Below, in pieces: positions 62,021 through 64,000 of a stretch of DNA of 64,000 bases. The notes beneath the pieces are model-generated. The model did no database searches. It was not told the DNA's origin and saw only the letters and a program-made list of their open reading frames with translations. Where the stretch lies: positions 930,001 to 994,000 of the forward strand of contig JAHQIY010000001.1 in the NCBI GenBank assembly GCA_019054805.1, read 5' to 3'. Position 1 is the stretch's first letter. Every line of letters starts with the position of its first letter. This stretch comes from Brachionus manjavacas. Taxonomy: Eukaryota; Rotifera; Eurotatoria; Ploima; Brachionidae. A program made the translations under genes and the position numbers.

Positions 62021-62250
62021 TTACCGTATACCCTTGCAAAGAGATGCATGTACCAAAAACCAAAACTCAAGTTTTAGCCAAAGCATCACGTTACATCTCA
62101 CCCATGTTAAACTTTCCCCCTTTTGATGCGTGCATTAAAATGCTGATTTTTGGTGTTTTACGCCGTGTTAAAACCCAAAACTCAGTGGAAAACGCCGCGT
62201 TAATTCCTGAAAATCGAATTTAGATGCAGCATCAATAATACATGTAAGTC
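62021..62250. mobile_element. Single arm of a CCGTA-terminated foldback element (E7)
   Basis: Begins TTACCGTATACCCTTGC, like E5 (ACCGTATTCCCTGG) and E3 (CTGTAATGCCTTGC). It continues with GCAT/GCGT/TTAA-rich blocks (GATGCGTGCATTAAAATGCT, ACGCCGTGTTAAAAC, AACGCCGCGTTAATTCC, GATGCAGCATC). A partner arm was not found. Confidence 0.5.
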
Positions 62251-62810
62251 ATTAACTTTTTTTGAAATTCAAATTTAGATGCCGGGATAAAAATTGAAAA
62301 AAAAATTAATTCATAAATGATTAAAAATTATTTTTTTTATTAAAAATACATTTTCTAGTTTTAAAATCGGGGCTAATATTTAGATTTTAAAGTAAAAATT
62401 TGAGGAAAAGATTGGGAAAAAAATTTAAATTATAAATTTGGATTTTAAAAAAATTAAAATGAAAAAAAGCTAAAATCTTGGCAAAAATAAAGAGAAAGCG
62501 TGTATATTTCTTTTGAGTTTTAGCTTTAACACAGTTGTATGATACAACTGTATTTTATTTTAAAAGCATTTTAGTTTGAAAAATCTAATAACAACATATA
62601 CATTTCTACTCGTAGCTTTACGCTTTCATAGGGTACCTTTATGCTGTATTCTGATTTGCTTTTGAGATAAGAAGAATTTGGATCATAATTGTGCTCCTAA
62701 ACTGCTTTGTTTAAATACTCTTCAACTCCATATGTTTTTTCAGGATAAAATTGCCAAAAAATCTTTATTTTACCAGAAAATGGGTAAAAAAATGTATCAA
62801 GCCCATTAAA
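62251..62810. other. AT-rich stretch left of the Tc1-like element
   Basis: No coding support. It contains a small palindrome, ACAGTTGTATGATACAACTGT, near 62531. Confidence 0.45.
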
Positions 62811-63780
62811 ATGGCAGATTGTGGGTCTACTAAAAATGGAGACAAAAAAGAAAAATGAGATGCCAATCTGTTAGGTGTATCTCCAAAATTTGTCTCTTCA
62901 ACTAAAAAACGAAATGAACAGAGTGGTACTGTGTCAGGTCGAAGTTGTTCTGGTAGGCCTCGGAAGCTAACATTTTAAGGGATGAAAAACACGCTTTTAG
63001 AGAGATTAGAAAGTACCCTACATCTAGCTATAGAAAACTCGCCACTGATTTTAATTCTAAAACTCAAGGGATTAGGATAATTAAGTAAACTTAAATGAGA
63101 TTTCTTCAAAAAAAAGGTTTAGTGTCTCTAACACCGGCCAGAAACCGCTTCTTTGCATAAAAGATATAAGTGGTGTAAACAAGGACTTAATTGGATAGTT
63201 AATGATTGGTCAAGAGTCATTTTCAGTGACGAGTCCAATTTTGAAGTCTTTAATTGTAAATCAAAAGAAATAGTAAAAGGGTTTAAAATGTGAAGTTTCA
63301 TTCGAAGTTTTGTGTACCAAGGTTTCAAACGGTGGTGGTTCAGCCGTTATCTGGGGATGCATTTCTTACACAGCCACTTCTATATGCAACTTTTATAGAG
63401 GCCGAATCAATCAGTATGTCTATATCAGCGCCTTGGAAAACAATCGTTTACCATATGGTTAACTCCTATTTGACTCTAGGATTTTTCAGCAAGATGGCGC
63501 TTCGGCACATACTGCTCACTCAGTAAGTGACTGGTTCAAAGAACAGAACATTTAGATTCTGCCATAGTGTACCCGTTCACCAGATCTCAACCCAATCGAG
63601 AACTTATGGTCATACATGGATGCCACATTGATAGACACTAAAGTAACCTCTATTGAGCATTTAAAAGAGGTTTTACTCAAAGAGTGGTTATAGACTCCGT
63701 TTGAGTGCCTACAAAAATTGATTTAATCGATTCGTAGCCAAACGCCAATCTCATGTTCAAAGCATCAACGACCTAAACGA
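62811..63780 (+). pseudogene. Tc1/mariner-type transposase, decayed
   Basis: From MADCGSTKNGDKK, a helix-turn-helix region (LLGVSPKFVSSTKKRN), SGRPRKLT, SLTPARNRFFA, then the DDE parts: WSRVIFSDESNF (first Asp, 63228), IWGCIS, QQDGASAHTAHSVSDWF (second Asp, 63492) and SPDLNPIENLWSYMD (Glu, 63598). The spacing of the last two fits DD34E of the Tc1 family. Several stops and frameshifts make it inactive. Terminal inverted repeats were not identified and the right end may be near 63860. Confidence 0.88.
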
Positions 63781-63938
63781 CTCTCGTAACATCACCAATC
63801 CAACAGATAAGTACTTGACCCTTTTTGAAAAATTCAGGCACGCAGCCTGGTGCTTAAATGATCATAATGATATCTCTTTTTCTTCATAAAAATTGAAAAA
63901 AAACATTCAAATTTTGAAATTGAAATCAAGTTCATTTT

Positions 63939-63964
63939 ATAATAATAATAATAATAATAATAAT
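63939..63964. repeat. (ATA)n microsatellite
   Basis: About eight ATA/AAT trinucleotides, close to the window's right edge. Confidence 0.85.
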
Positions 63965-64000
63965 GATGTAGTCCTTTAAATGACAACAACTATTTTCAAC

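Noticed and set aside
1-64000. CRISPR array, bacterial operon or phage defence system
   Set aside because: No regularly spaced direct repeats and no bacterial gene organisation. Introns, LINEs and a metazoan receptor show that this is animal DNA.

Overview
This is very AT-rich animal DNA, dense in transposons. It has GT-AG introns, non-LTR retrotransposons (LINEs), DNA transposon relics, a seven-helix receptor and a multi-exon ankyrin/pseudokinase gene. My best guess is a small-genome aquatic invertebrate such as a monogonont rotifer. That is inference from composition and repeat content, not a proven assignment.

Layout. (1) 1-7322: a LINE fragment at the left edge, two inverted-repeat elements that each carry one small DNA-binding exon (Cys-rich finger at 1229-1381, AT-hook at 4397-4633), an 8-bp-TSD hAT-type MITE (2137-2351), a small Thr/Ser-rich surface protein (5262-5600, -) and an intronless rhodopsin-like receptor (5875-6903, -). 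(2) 7323-8998: the C-terminal piece of a pogo/Tigger transposase fused to a 5'-truncated LINE (LINE1). (3) 8439-44133: a direct tandem triplication (A 8439-16941, B 16950-29739, C 29748-44133). Its two internal junctions are identical and carry an 8-nt filler. Each unit holds a LINE1 3' end, unknown exons, a duplicated WWW exon, an antisense LINE3, two exons of a thimet-oligopeptidase-like M3 peptidase, an AT-hook exon and small MITEs. B and C also hold a 4.28-kb antisense LINE2 that is absent from A, so A is the empty site. C alone keeps a complete 972-bp foldback element and several palindromes that are trimmed in A and B. (4) 44273-59109: one large + strand gene. I assembled it as 8 exons with mutually consistent phases, giving 1212 residues. 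It matches TEX14, the germ-cell intercellular-bridge pseudokinase (ankyrin repeats, then a kinase fold without HRD or DFG). Its introns hold antisense LINE pieces, foldback elements, nested MITEs and a head-to-head pair of related unknown ORFs. (5) 59110-64000: an IS1595-like transposase exon, ACGTAA-rich repeats, a GC-richer unidentified island, LINE and foldback arms, and a decayed Tc1/mariner transposase.

Functional picture. Only the TEX14-like gene, the receptor and the small surface protein look like intact host genes. The rest is mobile DNA and duplicated gene fragments. The most notable pattern is recurrent: several unrelated-looking inverted-repeat elements each carry one short exon ending in an AT-hook or a Cys-rich finger. 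Two of these (42386-43357 and 49932-50417) share CCGTA-type termini, and partial elements at 53376-53992 and 62021-62250 show similar ends. The tandem array also preserves a readable recombination history, with B matching A at some sites and C at others.
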